Shown here: positions 44,260-53,739 of the stretch, piece after piece
Numbering within the stretch: position 1 is the first letter of the stretch
Layout: every line of letters begins with the position of its first letter
NCBI RefSeq assembly: GCF_020034665.1
Contig: NZ_JAIQDI010000001.1
Span: 3,224,001-3,288,000 of the forward strand
Length of the DNA: 64,000 nt
From: Niabella beijingensis
Lineage (GTDB): Bacteria > Bacteroidota > Bacteroidia > Chitinophagales > Chitinophagaceae
Reading direction: 5' to 3'
Notes under the pieces: model-generated
Seen by the model: only the letters and a program-made list of their open reading frames with translations
Databases searched by the model: none
Told to the model about the DNA's origin: nothing
Program-made: the position numbers and the translations under genes

Positions 44260-44967
44260 TCAGCGGATCAGTGTACCGATCTTTTCGCCTTCCACAAGTC
44301 GTTTCAGGTTCCCTTCCTGGTTCATATCAAATACAATAATCGGCAGGTTGTTCTCCATGCAGAGTGTGAAGGCGGTCATGTCCATGATCCGGAGGTTCTT
44401 CGTAAGGCATTCCTGGTAAGTGACCTCATCATATTTTGTCGCGGTGGGGTCCTTCTCCGGATCTGCCGTATATACACCATCCACCCGTGTGCCTTTTAAA
44501 ATAACATCTGCGTTGATCTCGATGGCCCGGAGCGAGCCTGCGGTGTCGGTAGTAAAATAAGGGTTGCCCGTTCCTGCACCAAAAATCACCACACGTCCTT
44601 TTTCCAGGTGCCGGATCGCCCGGCGGCGGATATAAGGTTCTGCGATCTGTTCCATTTTTATAGCGCTTTGCAGACGGGTGAACAGACCTGTTTTTTCCAG
44701 CCCGGCCTGCAGTGCCATTCCGTTGATCACGGTGGCCAGCATGCCCATATAGTCACCGTGCGCGCGCTCAATGCCCGTTTCTGCCTCGTTCATGCCCCGG
44801 TAGATATTGCCTCCGCCGATCACCAGTGCTACCTCCACTCCCAGTTCTGTTATGGATTTGATCTCACGTGCATACTGTGAAATGACTTCGGAATCCATTC
44901 CGAAATTTTTATCTCCCATTAACGATTCTCCTGAAAGTTTTAATAAGATCCTTTTATACTTGGGCAT
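44260..44967 (-). CDS. pyrH: UMP kinase
   Basis: A 235-residue amino-acid-kinase-fold protein: [19 protein letters not shown] at the N-terminus, [48 protein letters not shown] and [12 protein letters not shown]. These are the UMP- and ATP-binding elements of bacterial PyrH, a hexameric enzyme that makes UDP. The length is standard. In many Bacteroidota pyrH precedes frr; here pdxH follows instead. Confidence 0.96.
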   Translation of the reverse strand: MPKYKRILLKLSGESLMGDKNFGMDSEVISQYAREIKSITELGVEVALVIGGGNIYRGMNEAETGIERAHGDYMGMLATVINGMALQAGLEKTGLFTRLQSAIKMEQIAEPYIRRRAIRHLEKGRVVIFGAGTGNPYFTTDTAGSLRAIEINADVILKGTRVDGVYTADPEKDPTATKYDEVTYQECLTKNLRIMDMTAFTLCMENNLPIIVFDMNQEGNLKRLVEGEKIGTLIR

Positions 44968-45438
44968 GAATATTTTTTTTGAAGGTGAATATTTGACGCA
45001 GCGAAGATACTGTTTCAGACAGTAAAATCAAGTTTAAGGTTTCAGGGTGGATTCGGCCCTGTGAATGATGTATTTGTTTCCGTTGGTTTGATGTTTTTCG
45101 GACAGGAGACGTGAGCAGTCAGAAATGAGAACCGGATGATCAGCCAAAAGCTGACCACTAAGAAAGTGTTTAAGATTCAACATTTTTCTGAAGGAGCCTT
45201 GCAGAGAGTGTTTTGGATCTTCGGTGAGGTTGGATTCCGATGGATCCCTGATGCGGATTCCCGGTTCTCGCCACTAAATTCTGGGTTCAGCGGCGTAGCA
45301 CATTATGGTAAAAAAAGCTGCAAAAAGGCGAAAAAAGGCTGCATACCTATCCCTGTTTGCCCGGCATTTTTCTGAAAATGATTGTACCTTCACCCCGGTA
45401 GTATTCCGGATATTTTTTAACAGGAGAAATGAACGATT
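44968..45438. other. Intergenic region, no gene seen
   Basis: About 470 bases between pyrH (minus) and the aldo/keto reductase (plus). It should contain both promoters; TATCTTCG on the minus strand and TACCTTCA on the plus strand are near matches to TAnnTTTG. A 79-codon frame at 45136 shows no domain and is not supported. Confidence 0.45.
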
Positions 45439-46410
45439 ATGAAAAATAAGATCGGTACAAGTAATGTTGCTGTAACACCCATTACGCTGGGAGCCTGGGC
45501 TATCGGTGGTGCCATGTGGGGCGGTAACGAAGAGGCGGATTCACTGGCGGCGATCAGGGCCTCCATCGATAGTGGCATTACCTCTATCGATACAGCACCC
45601 ATTTATGGTATGGGATACAGCGAAGAGCTGGTGGGGAAAGCGATAAAAGGATACGACCGGAGTTCCCTTCAGCTCCTTACAAAATTTGGGATGGTGTGGG
45701 ACCGGGAAAAGGGCGATTATGCATTTGAACGGAAAGACAATGCCGGTATCCTGAGAAAAATTTATAAATATGGTGGTTATGATAATGCCATAAAAGAAGT
45801 AGAGGCCAGTTTAAAAAGGTTACAGACTGATTATATCGACCTGATCCAGCTGCACTGGCCAGACAGTACAACACCGATCAGTGAAACCATGGAAGCCATG
45901 CAGCGGATGCTGGACGAAGGCAAGGTAAAGGCCATCGGGGTTTGTAATTACAACGGTGCCCAACTGACGGAAGCAGAACAGACAGTAAAACTGGCCGCTG
46001 ACCAAGTGCCGTACAGCATGCTGAAACGGAATATTGAAAAAGATGTGGTGCCCTATGCACTTGCAAACGGATTATCGGTTATCGCCTATAGTCCGATGGA
46101 ACGGGGACTTCTGACAGGGAAGTATAATGCGGCTTCCCGTTTTGCTGCTGATGATCACCGGAACGATTATTTTAAACAGTTTGATATGGAAAAAGTGGCC
46201 CGGCTCACAGGACACCTGGCCGAACTGGCTTCGGGATACCAGGCTTCTGTGGTACAATTGGTGCTGGCCTGGACCTTTCATCAGCCGGCCGTTGCCGCTG
46301 CGCTTGCAGGTGCCCGCAATGCAAAACAGGCAGAAGAAAATGCCGGGGCCCTGCAACTGAAATTATCGGAAACAGATCTTGTACAAATTGACAAATGGCT
46401 GGCGGAATAA
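45439..46410 (+). CDS. Aldo/keto reductase
   Basis: A 323-residue NADPH-dependent TIM-barrel oxidoreductase. The catalytic tetrad is visible as the aspartate and tyrosine in SIDTAPIYGMGYSE, the lysine in LLTKFG and the histidine in LIQLHWPD. The cofactor-binding end reads ALAGARNAKQAEENAGAL, close to the GARxxxQxxEN motif. It is followed by two alpha-L-fucosidase genes 40 bases on, so oxidation or reduction of L-fucose or a related aldose is a reasonable guess, but the family is broad. Confidence 0.88.
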   Translation: MKNKIGTSNVAVTPITLGAWAIGGAMWGGNEEADSLAAIRASIDSGITSIDTAPIYGMGYSEELVGKAIKGYDRSSLQLLTKFGMVWDREKGDYAFERKDNAGILRKIYKYGGYDNAIKEVEASLKRLQTDYIDLIQLHWPDSTTPISETMEAMQRMLDEGKVKAIGVCNYNGAQLTEAEQTVKLAADQVPYSMLKRNIEKDVVPYALANGLSVIAYSPMERGLLTGKYNAASRFAADDHRNDYFKQFDMEKVARLTGHLAELASGYQASVVQLVLAWTFHQPAVAAALAGARNAKQAEENAGALQLKLSETDLVQIDKWLAE

Positions 46411-46450
46411 ATGACCTGACAGCGCACAAATAAAAAGAATAATTGCTGTT

Positions 46451-47893
46451 ATGTGGAAGAAAATAAAAAAGGCCGCCGGACTGGCAGCTATGCTGTGCCT
46501 GCTGATCACTGCCCATGGCCAGGAACAGGGCATGCATCAGCAATCTTCGCTCTACGAATGGCCCGGGGATCCGCTGGTAAAACAAAAGCTGGAACAGTGG
46601 CAGGACCAGAAATTCGGGATGATCATCCACTGGGGATTATATGCGGTACCGGGTATCGTGGAATCCTGGTCGATTTGCTCGGAAGACTGGATCGGCCGGG
46701 ACAGCACCATCCCTTATGACCGCTACAAACAATGGTACTGGGGACTGAAGAAAGATTTTAACCCAGTAAATTTCAACCCGGATCAGTGGGCGGATGCCGC
46801 AAAGGCCGCCGGTATGCGCTACCTGGTATTTACCACCAAGCATCATGACGGGTTTAATATGTTTGATACCAAACAATCTGATTTTAAAATATCCAATGGG
46901 CCTTTCCGGAATAATCCCAGATCGGATGTGGCAAAATATGTGTTTGAGGCCTTCCGGAAACGGGGTTTTATGACCGGGGCCTATTTTTCGAAACCGGACT
47001 GGCACAATGAGAATTACTGGTGGCCCATGTATGCAACGCCGGACCGGAACGTGAATTATGATATCCGGAAATTTCCCTGGCGCTGGCAAAAGTTTAAAGA
47101 GTTTACCTATAACCAGATCAGCGAACTGATGCATAATTATGGCGCGCTGGATATTCTTTGGCTGGATGGTGGCTGGGTACGGCCGATATCCACCGTTACA
47201 GATGAGGTGCGGGCCTGGGGTGCCAGGATCCCGGAATCCGGACAGGATATCGATATGCCCCGGATCGCTGCCATGGCACGGCAGGCACAGCCAGGAATTC
47301 TTATGGTGGACCGTACCGTGCACGGCCCGTATGAAAATTACCAGACCCCCGAGCAGCGGGTGCCCGATCACCGCATCAACAATCCCTGGGAGAGCTGTAT
47401 GACGCTGGGCGGTGCCTGGGGATATGTGCCGGGCGACCAACTGAAGCCGGCATCAAAAGTGATCCATACGCTGGTTGAAATTGTAGCGAAAGGCGGCAGC
47501 CTGCTGCTGGGCGTGGGTCCGCAGGCAGACGGCACCTTAACTGCAGAAACCGTATCCCGCCTGAATGAGATCGGGTTATGGCTGAAAGCTAATGGCGCTG
47601 CCATTTATAATACAAGATCTGTTGAACAGTATAACAGCGGCGACACTTATTTTACCCGCTCGAAAGATGGAAAAACAAATTATGCCATTACGCTGGTCAG
47701 CAACGCAGCGCTGCCTGCCATTATTGAATGGGAAGGTAATCTGCCCCGTAAAGGATCGGTGATCAGATCCGTTGCTACCGGCGAAAAGATAAAATGGACC
47801 GTGGCCGGTAATAAACTGACCCTTCAGCTGCCTGCCCGGCTGAAAGCGATGAAGGACGTTACGGCCCTTGCTTTTTCTTTTGTAAACGACTAA
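46451..47893 (+). CDS. Alpha-L-fucosidase, GH29, secreted
   Basis: The 480-residue product has a signal peptide (residues 1-24, ITAHGQE). The GH29 barrel shows GMIIHWGLYAVPG, YLVFTTKHHDGFNMFD, the predicted nucleophile D239 in LDILWLDGGWV and the later substrate region PWESCMTLGGAWGYV. The last 90 residues form the family's C-terminal beta-domain. The enzyme releases terminal alpha-L-fucose in the periplasm. It lies 9 bases upstream of a second, clearly different GH29 gene, so the two likely attack different fucosyl linkages. Confidence 0.92.
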   Translation: MWKKIKKAAGLAAMLCLLITAHGQEQGMHQQSSLYEWPGDPLVKQKLEQWQDQKFGMIIHWGLYAVPGIVESWSICSEDWIGRDSTIPYDRYKQWYWGLKKDFNPVNFNPDQWADAAKAAGMRYLVFTTKHHDGFNMFDTKQSDFKISNGPFRNNPRSDVAKYVFEAFRKRGFMTGAYFSKPDWHNENYWWPMYATPDRNVNYDIRKFPWRWQKFKEFTYNQISELMHNYGALDILWLDGGWVRPISTVTDEVRAWGARIPESGQDIDMPRIAAMARQAQPGILMVDRTVHGPYENYQTPEQRVPDHRINNPWESCMTLGGAWGYVPGDQLKPASKVIHTLVEIVAKGGSLLLGVGPQADGTLTAETVSRLNEIGLWLKANGAAIYNTRSVEQYNSGDTYFTRSKDGKTNYAITLVSNAALPAIIEWEGNLPRKGSVIRSVATGEKIKWTVAGNKLTLQLPARLKAMKDVTALAFSFVND

Positions 47894-47902
47894 AAACAGT
47901 AT

Positions 47903-49351
47903 ATGAAGAAAACGATCATCGGCTCTTTTCTGTGTATGGGACTTGTCCTGTCGGTAGGGGCCCAGAAGGTGACACCACCTGCTCCAGTGTATCCGGTGCC
48001 GTCTGCCCGGCAGCTGGCCTGGCACCAGCTGGAAACCTATGCCTTTATTCATTTTACCACTAACACCTTTACGGATAAAGAATGGGGGTTCGGCGATGAA
48101 GATCCCGGGATCTTTAATCCTTCAAAAGTCGATGCCAATCAGTGGGCAACCGTGCTGAAGCAAACAGGATTTAAGGCCATGATCCTTACTACCAAGCATC
48201 ATGACGGATTTTGTCTCTGGCCCAGCAACTACACGGAACATTCGGTCAGGAACAGTCCCTGGAAGAACGGAAAAGGCGATATTGTAAAGGAAACCAGCGA
48301 GGCAGCACGGAAGGCGGGGTTGAAGTTTGGTGTTTATATGTCGCCCTGGGACCGCAACAGAGCGGATTACGGCAGCCCTTCCTATATCAGCTATTACCGG
48401 AACCAGCTCAAAGAACTGTTTACGAATTACGGGCCTGTTTTTGAAATGTGGTTCGACGGCGCTAATGGCGGTGATGGTTATTACGGCGGGAAAAGAGAGC
48501 AGCGGAAGATCAACGGAGCGACTTATTATGACTGGCCCACCACCTTAAAGTTGGTGCGCAGTATGCAGCCGGATGTATTGTTCTTCAGCGATGCGGGACC
48601 GGATATCCGCTGGGTGGGAAATGAAAAAGGAGTGGCCGGTGAAACCAACTGGAACAGCATTACACCTGATACGTTGTATGCAGGCAAGTCCGGAATCAAT
48701 GAGATATTGAATACCGGGTCCGATGACGGAACAAAATGGATCCCTGCAGAAGTGGATGTGTCCATCCGTCCGGGCTGGTTTTATCATGCTTCGGAAGACA
48801 GTAAAGTTAAAACTCCTGAGCAGCTGTTTGAAATTTATCTCAGCTCGGTGGGCAGAGGATCCAACCTGTTGCTGAATATTCCTCCCGACCGAAATGGGGT
48901 ATTCCATCCCACAGATGTTGCGGCTTTACGGGGATTTAAAAAGCTGCTGGAGGAAAGACTGACGAACAACCTGGCCAGGCAGGTGCGTGTAAAGGCCAGC
49001 AATATAAGAGGGAATGCGGCGGTTTATAACGGAGCAAAGATCGCGGATGGCGATAAAAACACGTATTGGGCAACAGATGAAGGAGTAACGGTTGCCGATA
49101 TTGAAGTGGAATTGCCTGCAGCGAAAAAGATCAGTTATGTATTACTGCAGGAATATATTGCATTGGGCCAGCGTGTGAAGGCCTTTACGATCGAGGCCCT
49201 GAAAAACGGCAGCTGGAAGGAGATCGCTGGAGGTACTACTATCGGCTACAAACGCATCCTGCGCATCGATCCGGTGGTTACTTCAAAAATAAGGGTGCGC
49301 ATCACCGATTCAAAGGCCGCACCGCTGATTTCGAACCTCGCCCTGTATTAA
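47903..49351 (+). CDS. Alpha-L-fucosidase, GH29 subtype with discoidin-like domain, secreted
   Basis: The 482-residue product has a signal peptide (VLSVGAQK). Its barrel reads YAFIHFTTNTFTDKEWGFGD, MILTTKHHDGFCLWPS, GVYMSPWDRN and the predicted nucleophile D185 in FEMWFDGANG. The order and spacing differ from the neighbouring fucosidase and fit the GH29 group that is often specific for alpha-1,3/1,4-fucosyl linkages. The C-terminal 130 residues (IADGDKNTYWATDEGV, FTIEALKNGSWKEIA) look like an F5/8 type C (discoidin) carbohydrate-binding domain. It is 9 bases after the first fucosidase. Confidence 0.9.
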   Translation: MKKTIIGSFLCMGLVLSVGAQKVTPPAPVYPVPSARQLAWHQLETYAFIHFTTNTFTDKEWGFGDEDPGIFNPSKVDANQWATVLKQTGFKAMILTTKHHDGFCLWPSNYTEHSVRNSPWKNGKGDIVKETSEAARKAGLKFGVYMSPWDRNRADYGSPSYISYYRNQLKELFTNYGPVFEMWFDGANGGDGYYGGKREQRKINGATYYDWPTTLKLVRSMQPDVLFFSDAGPDIRWVGNEKGVAGETNWNSITPDTLYAGKSGINEILNTGSDDGTKWIPAEVDVSIRPGWFYHASEDSKVKTPEQLFEIYLSSVGRGSNLLLNIPPDRNGVFHPTDVAALRGFKKLLEERLTNNLARQVRVKASNIRGNAAVYNGAKIADGDKNTYWATDEGVTVADIEVELPAAKKISYVLLQEYIALGQRVKAFTIEALKNGSWKEIAGGTTIGYKRILRIDPVVTSKIRVRITDSKAAPLISNLALY

Positions 49352-49409
49352 TTCCGGTTGTTGAAAGGGCTGGTATGAACTTTGCGCCATAAAGATCAAA
49401 TTAAATTTT

Positions 49410-50282
49410 ATGACGGAACAATCCTATACGGCTATTTGCTTTGGTGAAATTCTCTGGGATGTGCTGCCGGACGGGGCGCAGCCGGGCGGTGCGCCGATGA
49501 ATGTGGCCTATCACCTGAACCAGCTGGGCATTACTGCGGGAGTTGTATCAAAAAAAGGAAATGATGAGGAAGGGGAGCGGCTGATCCGTTTCCTGGAAGA
49601 ACATCGGGTGGATACCTCCCTGATACAAACGGACAATACGCATCCCACCGGAAAAGTGCTGGCCACACCGGGTAAGAATTATGAAATGCAGTATGATATT
49701 GTTTTTCCTGTAGCGTGGGATTTTATTGATGTGGCGGAAGGCGTGCCGCAGCAGGTGGCGGCCTCCGGACTCTTTGTCTTTGGAAGTCTTGCTGCCCGCA
49801 ATGAGCATTCGCGTAAAACGTTGTTCACCCTGTTATCCCGGGCAACCACAAAAATAATGGACATCAATCTGCGTCCCCCGCATTTTACGCAGGATGTAGT
49901 TGAAGCATTGCTGAACGAGGCAACGATGCTGAAGTTGAATGAGAACGAACTGGAGCTGCTCAGCGGCTGGTATACGTTTACCGGAACAATGCAGGAACAG
50001 GCAGCGGCACTGGGAAAGCGGTTCTCTCTCCCGGACATTATAATAACAAAGGGTGCCGATGGGGCCGCTTATTACACAAACGGTGCTTTTTATGAGCATC
50101 CGGGCTTTAAGGTAGATGTGGTGGATACGGTGGGCAGCGGAGACGCATTCCTCGCCGGTTTTTTATCCCGGCTGCTAAAAGGCAGCACCCCGGAAACCGC
50201 TTTGGACTTTGCCTGCAGGCTGGGCTCATTTATTGCCACACAGAAGGGCGCCTGTCCGGATTATGATGTGACTGCCTTATAG
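49410..50282 (+). CDS. PfkB-family sugar kinase (fructokinase-like)
   Basis: A 290-residue cytosolic kinase: ICFGEILWDVLPDG and GGAPMNVAYHLNQLG at the N-terminus, DINLRPPHF in the middle, LKLNENELELLSG, IIITKGADGAAYY and the catalytic motif DTVGSGDAFLAGFLSR (aspartate as base) near residue 245. The pattern is closest to fructokinases. Its place directly after two fucosidase genes suggests that it may phosphorylate a sugar released or formed in that pathway, but that is inference. It converges on the DUF6528 gene. Confidence 0.88.
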   Translation: MTEQSYTAICFGEILWDVLPDGAQPGGAPMNVAYHLNQLGITAGVVSKKGNDEEGERLIRFLEEHRVDTSLIQTDNTHPTGKVLATPGKNYEMQYDIVFPVAWDFIDVAEGVPQQVAASGLFVFGSLAARNEHSRKTLFTLLSRATTKIMDINLRPPHFTQDVVEALLNEATMLKLNENELELLSGWYTFTGTMQEQAAALGKRFSLPDIIITKGADGAAYYTNGAFYEHPGFKVDVVDTVGSGDAFLAGFLSRLLKGSTPETALDFACRLGSFIATQKGACPDYDVTAL

Positions 50283-50299
50283 CCGCACGCTTAGGGTGG

Positions 50300-51199
50300 T
50301 CAGAAGAAACGGGTCTTATAGAGTTTTACTTCCGGTATTTCGATGGTTTTATCCGGATGGCGCAGGTAAATGTGATGTGTCCACCAGCTTTCTTCTGCCT
50401 GGGTGAACAGTAATAATTTCTTCTGCGCGTTATAATTAACTGATTTGATATTCTCCCGGCCTTTTAAGGGCTCAAATACCTCAAAACTTTTCTTTGCGAT
50501 ATTAAACGTAAAAACATTATGATGGGTGGTAACGATCATGTTTTCATCATCAACTGCCGACAGGTCGTGCCCGCCTTCCGAAGGGATCTTCCAGTGCTCC
50601 TCAAGCCGCAGTTGGGGATTGGGGCCTTCCCAGTCTTTTAAAGAATAAGACCGGAGTTCATCAAAGCCCAGTGCGAAAAGACGTTTGTATTTATCATTCC
50701 ACACCACTCCGTGCCCGGAATAAAGGGAGTCCCTGAATAGCCGTTGTTCCGGCTGGTTCAGGTTGTAAAGTTCAATGCTGTTTCCATCGCGATGTGTGGA
50801 AAGTGCTACAACCAAGCGGTTTCCCGGCAGCAGCGCTGCAGAATGCGCCATAGGTACATGCGCATAAAAAAGAGGTTTGCGGCTTTTGATGTCCAGCAGC
50901 AGCACACCTCCGCCGGATGAGGTAAGCAGCAGGGCAGAGCGGTTCATAACCGGTTTGCATTCGTCCAGTGGCACCATCCATTTTTGATAGGCCGCAGGCA
51001 GTTCGCGGGCTTCAGAGACCTGCCAGCGCCAGGTTATATCAGGTGTACTGGCCGACTGACGGCTGTTCACCAACAGAACCTTGTCATCTCCGCACACTGC
51101 AAGATCGGTACCCCGCAGTCCGCTGTTTGTCCGGGAGGCGCAGGCCGATAATAAAAAACAGGATAAAAGCAGGAAGTTTAATGGATGTAGTCGTTTCAT
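50300..51199 (-). CDS. DUF6528 family lipoprotein (beta-propeller-like)
   Basis: A 299-residue protein with a lipoprotein leader ending LLSACASR. The mature part has repeated beta-strand units (DLAVCGDDKVLLVNS, ALLLTSSGGGVLLLDIKS, RLVVALSTHRDGNSIELYN, YSGHGVVWNDKYKRLFALG, GGHDLSAVDDENMIVTTHH) that resemble propeller blades, and the GHD/SGHG histidines typical of DUF6528 proteins near glycan enzymes. No activity is known. It converges on the sugar kinase and probably shares its glycan context. Confidence 0.75.
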   Translation of the reverse strand: MKRLHPLNFLLLSCFLLSACASRTNSGLRGTDLAVCGDDKVLLVNSRQSASTPDITWRWQVSEARELPAAYQKWMVPLDECKPVMNRSALLLTSSGGGVLLLDIKSRKPLFYAHVPMAHSAALLPGNRLVVALSTHRDGNSIELYNLNQPEQRLFRDSLYSGHGVVWNDKYKRLFALGFDELRSYSLKDWEGPNPQLRLEEHWKIPSEGGHDLSAVDDENMIVTTHHNVFTFNIAKKSFEVFEPLKGRENIKSVNYNAQKKLLLFTQAEESWWTHHIYLRHPDKTIEIPEVKLYKTRFF

Positions 51200-51382
51200 G
51201 TTTTTTAAAATTAATCGCTTAACCGGATAAGGGTGCTAAAGTTAGGGCTTCTTTGGGTCTGCTTCAAATTTTCATACGGGTAAAGCGGCCAGGCAGCGCT
51301 CCGGGTTCCCGCTTATTTGGGTGATCTTTAATTTTAACAGTCGCTACTCGCTTTTTTCTCTGTATATGGCCGTGCAGTTGCT

Positions 51383-51390
51383 TATTTTTG
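51383..51390 (+). promoter_or_regulatory. TAnnTTTG promoter element
   Basis: TATTTTTG lies 19 bases before the start codon at 51410. Confidence 0.5.
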
Positions 51391-51409
51391 AGGGTCAGAA
51401 TTTTTTGCT

Positions 51410-51799
51410 ATGAAAATACTTTTGTTTTTGGGTCTTTTTTGTCTTGCCTTTTTTAACAACGGTAACAGTCAGTTCCTGGCAAAACAAAAGACAGACAGCA
51501 AGTCGGTGTTTTATAAAACAGCAGTATCCGGTAAAGAAAAAGACGAAGCCCACTATAAACGAATGCGGACATCGGGGTTCGTACTTGGTGGTGCAGGGGT
51601 TGCCGTGGCAGTGACGGGTATCGTACTGTCGGGTAAGCAGGACAACAAAACATCGGGTACAATCATCATGCTGGGCGGGTTGGCTGCTGTAGCCGGAAGT
51701 TCATTTATTATCGCTCACAGTAATCGGAGGCTGGATGAACTCAAAAGTGTATCGCTGGGTGGAACGCATAATGGGGCAGGGCTTACCTTCCGCTTTTAA
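51410..51799 (+). CDS. Small exported or membrane hypothetical protein
   Basis: A 129-residue protein. It starts with a signal peptide (MKILLFLGLFCLAFFNNGNS) and has two later hydrophobic segments, TSGFVLGGAGVAVAVTGIVL and GTIIMLGGLAAVAGSSFIIA, that would form a glycine-rich helical hairpin in the membrane. The end, GAGLTFRF, looks like a beta-barrel terminal strand, but the protein is too short for a barrel. I do not recognise a family. It lies 45 bases upstream of another small gene. Confidence 0.6.
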   Translation: MKILLFLGLFCLAFFNNGNSQFLAKQKTDSKSVFYKTAVSGKEKDEAHYKRMRTSGFVLGGAGVAVAVTGIVLSGKQDNKTSGTIIMLGGLAAVAGSSFIIAHSNRRLDELKSVSLGGTHNGAGLTFRF

Positions 51800-51844
51800 A
51801 AATGTCTGAAAAAACAGTACTCTGCTAACTATTAAATTGAAGGA

Positions 51845-52132
51845 ATGGCATATAAAGATTTTAAAGAATCATTACAGGCAAATGTATTACCTGAAGGACT
51901 CAGCTTGTTGCAGCAGGGATTGTGGCACGCTGCAAAAGGCAATTGGAACGCGGCACATAGCATTGCCCAGGATCATGAGGGTGAGCAGGATTTTGACCGG
52001 CTGCATGCCTATTTACACCGCGTGGAAGGTGATGAAGGAAATGCCCGTTATTGGTACCGGCGTGCAGGTACTGTGATGCCCGATCAATCCAAAGAAGAAG
52101 AACTGGAATTGCTGCTGCAACTTTGGAGTTAA
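51845..52132 (+). CDS. Small conserved hypothetical protein (TPR-like helices)
   Basis: A 95-residue soluble protein. GLSLLQQGLWHAAKGNWNAA and RLHAYLHRVEGDEGNARYWY form two helix pairs with the spacing of TPR-like units. Codon use fits a real gene and the ATG has an upstream A/T-rich stretch. I do not know its function. It follows the membrane protein gene at 51410 and converges on cca. Confidence 0.6.
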   Translation: MAYKDFKESLQANVLPEGLSLLQQGLWHAAKGNWNAAHSIAQDHEGEQDFDRLHAYLHRVEGDEGNARYWYRRAGTVMPDQSKEEELELLLQLWS

Positions 52133-52147
52133 TACCGGAAGGGTGGC

Positions 52148-52200
52148 TGAACCATTGAAGCATTAGCGGCCTTAACTGTTCTTCACTTCTTAATGGTTCA
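52148..52200. terminator. Inverted repeat between convergent genes
   Basis: TGAACCATT (52148-52156) and AATGGTTCA (52192-52200) are perfect inverted repeats with an inner GAAG/CTTC pair. It separates the small gene at 51845 from the oppositely oriented cca gene and may act as a two-way terminator. Confidence 0.4.
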
Positions 52201-52229
52201 AATAAATCACTGCTTTCTGACTCCTGTAA

Positions 52230-53639
52230 TTACGGCAACCCGATCTCTTTTGCTTTTTCTCTCAGGAATTCTAATGCAGCTTCTCTTGTGTTGGGGATCA
52301 GTCCGTCCAGGATGGCATCTTTTAATGCATCTTTCAGGATACCTACCGGTTTTGAGGGGGCAAGGTTGAAAAGCTGCATGATCTCAATGCCATCTACAGG
52401 CGGCTGCCAGTTGCGGATCTGGTCTTTTTCTTCCACTTCCTTACAGCGTTCGCGTACCAGCTTAAAGTTATCGAGGAAGCGCTGCACCTTTTTCCTGTTC
52501 TTACTGGTGATGTCCGCTTCGCAAAGCAACATCAGTGCGTCAAAATCTTCCCCTGCATCAAACAGAAGCCGGCGGATGGCAGAATCCGTGATGTTTTCCT
52601 TTGTAAGACTGATGGGCCGGAGATGCAGCTCCACCAGTTTTTTTACAAACCGCATTTTCTCATTTTGCGGCAGTTTAAATTGTGCAAAAAGTTTGGGTAC
52701 CATACGGCCACCCACTACCTCATGGCCATGAAAGGTCCATCCCGTTCCTTCTTCAAAGCGTTTGGTAGCCGGTTTTGCAATATCATGCAGGATCGCTGCC
52801 CATCGCAGCCAGAGGTCATCACTGGTAGCGGCAACATTGTCCAGTACCTGTAATGTATGATAAAAATTATCCTTATGCCCGATCCCTTCTTTAAATTCCG
52901 CACCGGCGAGGTCCACCATTTTGGGGAAGATGATGCGGAGCAGCCCGGTCTTGTACAGAAGGTCGAAACCGATCGAAGGCCGCGCAGCCATAATGATCTT
53001 ATTCAGTTCATCCGTAATGCGTTCCTGGGAAATGATCCGGATACGGTCTTTGTTTTTTGAAATGGAAGCCAGTGTCTTTGCCTCGATCGTAAAATGGAGC
53101 TGTGTGGCAAACCGGATGGCCCGCAGCATCCGGAGCGGATCGTCACTAAAGGTCTGGTCCGGCTCCAGCGGGGTAATGATTATTTTTTCTTCCAGGTGCC
53201 GGCGCCCATTGAAGGGATCCAACAGCTGACCATAGGTATCTTTGTTCAGACTGATGGCCATGGCATTGATGGTAAAGTCTCTCCGGTTCTGGTCATCTTC
53301 CAGCGTGCCCGGACTTACCTGTGGTTTGCGGCTGTTGCGCTGATAGCTTTCTTTCCGGGCACCGACAAACTCTACATCAAATGCTGCAATACGAATATGA
53401 GCGGTACCGAAGTTTTTAAAATAGTTGACCTGTGGAGCCGGATGCAGCATCGCAGCCACAGCCCTGGCCAGTTCAATGCCATCCCCGATAGTAACAATAT
53501 CCGCATCTTTTGTAGACCGGTTCAGCAATTTGTCCCGCACAAAGCCTCCCACCAGGTAGCTTTCAAAACCAAGCTCCTGCGCTGCCAGGGCCACTTTATT
53601 GATGATGGCCAGTTCCGGGTCACTTAATTGAATATCCAT
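52230..53639 (-). CDS. cca: CCA tRNA nucleotidyltransferase with HD domain
   Basis: The ATG at 53639 (MDIQLSDPELAIINK) is favoured because a TATATTTG element lies just upstream; an in-frame start at 53735 would include an intergenic repeat. The 469-residue product has the nucleotidyltransferase head (YLVGGFVRDKLLNRSTKDAD, acidic pair DAD), the RNA-binding segment DDPLRMLRAIRFATQL and a C-terminal HD phosphohydrolase-like domain (WAAILHDIAKPATKR, FHGHEVVGG). It adds or repairs the CCA end of tRNAs. Since the tRNA in this window lacks an encoded CCA, the enzyme is needed. Confidence 0.93.
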   Translation of the reverse strand: MDIQLSDPELAIINKVALAAQELGFESYLVGGFVRDKLLNRSTKDADIVTIGDGIELARAVAAMLHPAPQVNYFKNFGTAHIRIAAFDVEFVGARKESYQRNSRKPQVSPGTLEDDQNRRDFTINAMAISLNKDTYGQLLDPFNGRRHLEEKIIITPLEPDQTFSDDPLRMLRAIRFATQLHFTIEAKTLASISKNKDRIRIISQERITDELNKIIMAARPSIGFDLLYKTGLLRIIFPKMVDLAGAEFKEGIGHKDNFYHTLQVLDNVAATSDDLWLRWAAILHDIAKPATKRFEEGTGWTFHGHEVVGGRMVPKLFAQFKLPQNEKMRFVKKLVELHLRPISLTKENITDSAIRRLLFDAGEDFDALMLLCEADITSKNRKKVQRFLDNFKLVRERCKEVEEKDQIRNWQPPVDGIEIMQLFNLAPSKPVGILKDALKDAILDGLIPNTREAALEFLREKAKEIGLP

Positions 53640-53647
53640 CTGACCGG

Positions 53648-53655
53648 CAAATATA
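53648..53655 (-). promoter_or_regulatory. TAnnTTTG promoter of cca
   Basis: TATATTTG on the minus strand ends 8 bases before the cca start codon. Confidence 0.6.
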
Positions 53656-53698
53656 ATGCAGGTTTGAGAATTGAGCGTTGAGAATCTGGGAAGCTGAA

Positions 53699-53723
53699 AG
53701 CTGACAGCCAATAGCTGACAGCT
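53699..53723. repeat. Short intergenic direct repeat
   Basis: AGCTGACAGC occurs at 53699-53708 and again at 53713-53722. Its reverse-complement form AGCTGTCAGC occurs in the gap at 14112-14121 and, in part, at 8032-8040. Confidence 0.5.
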
Positions 53724-53739
53724 CCTGTTCAGCAACTCG

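Noticed and set aside
45136..45375. 79-codon open frame before the aldo/keto reductase
   Set aside because: No recognisable motif, cysteine- and phenylalanine-rich random-looking sequence and no promoter element.
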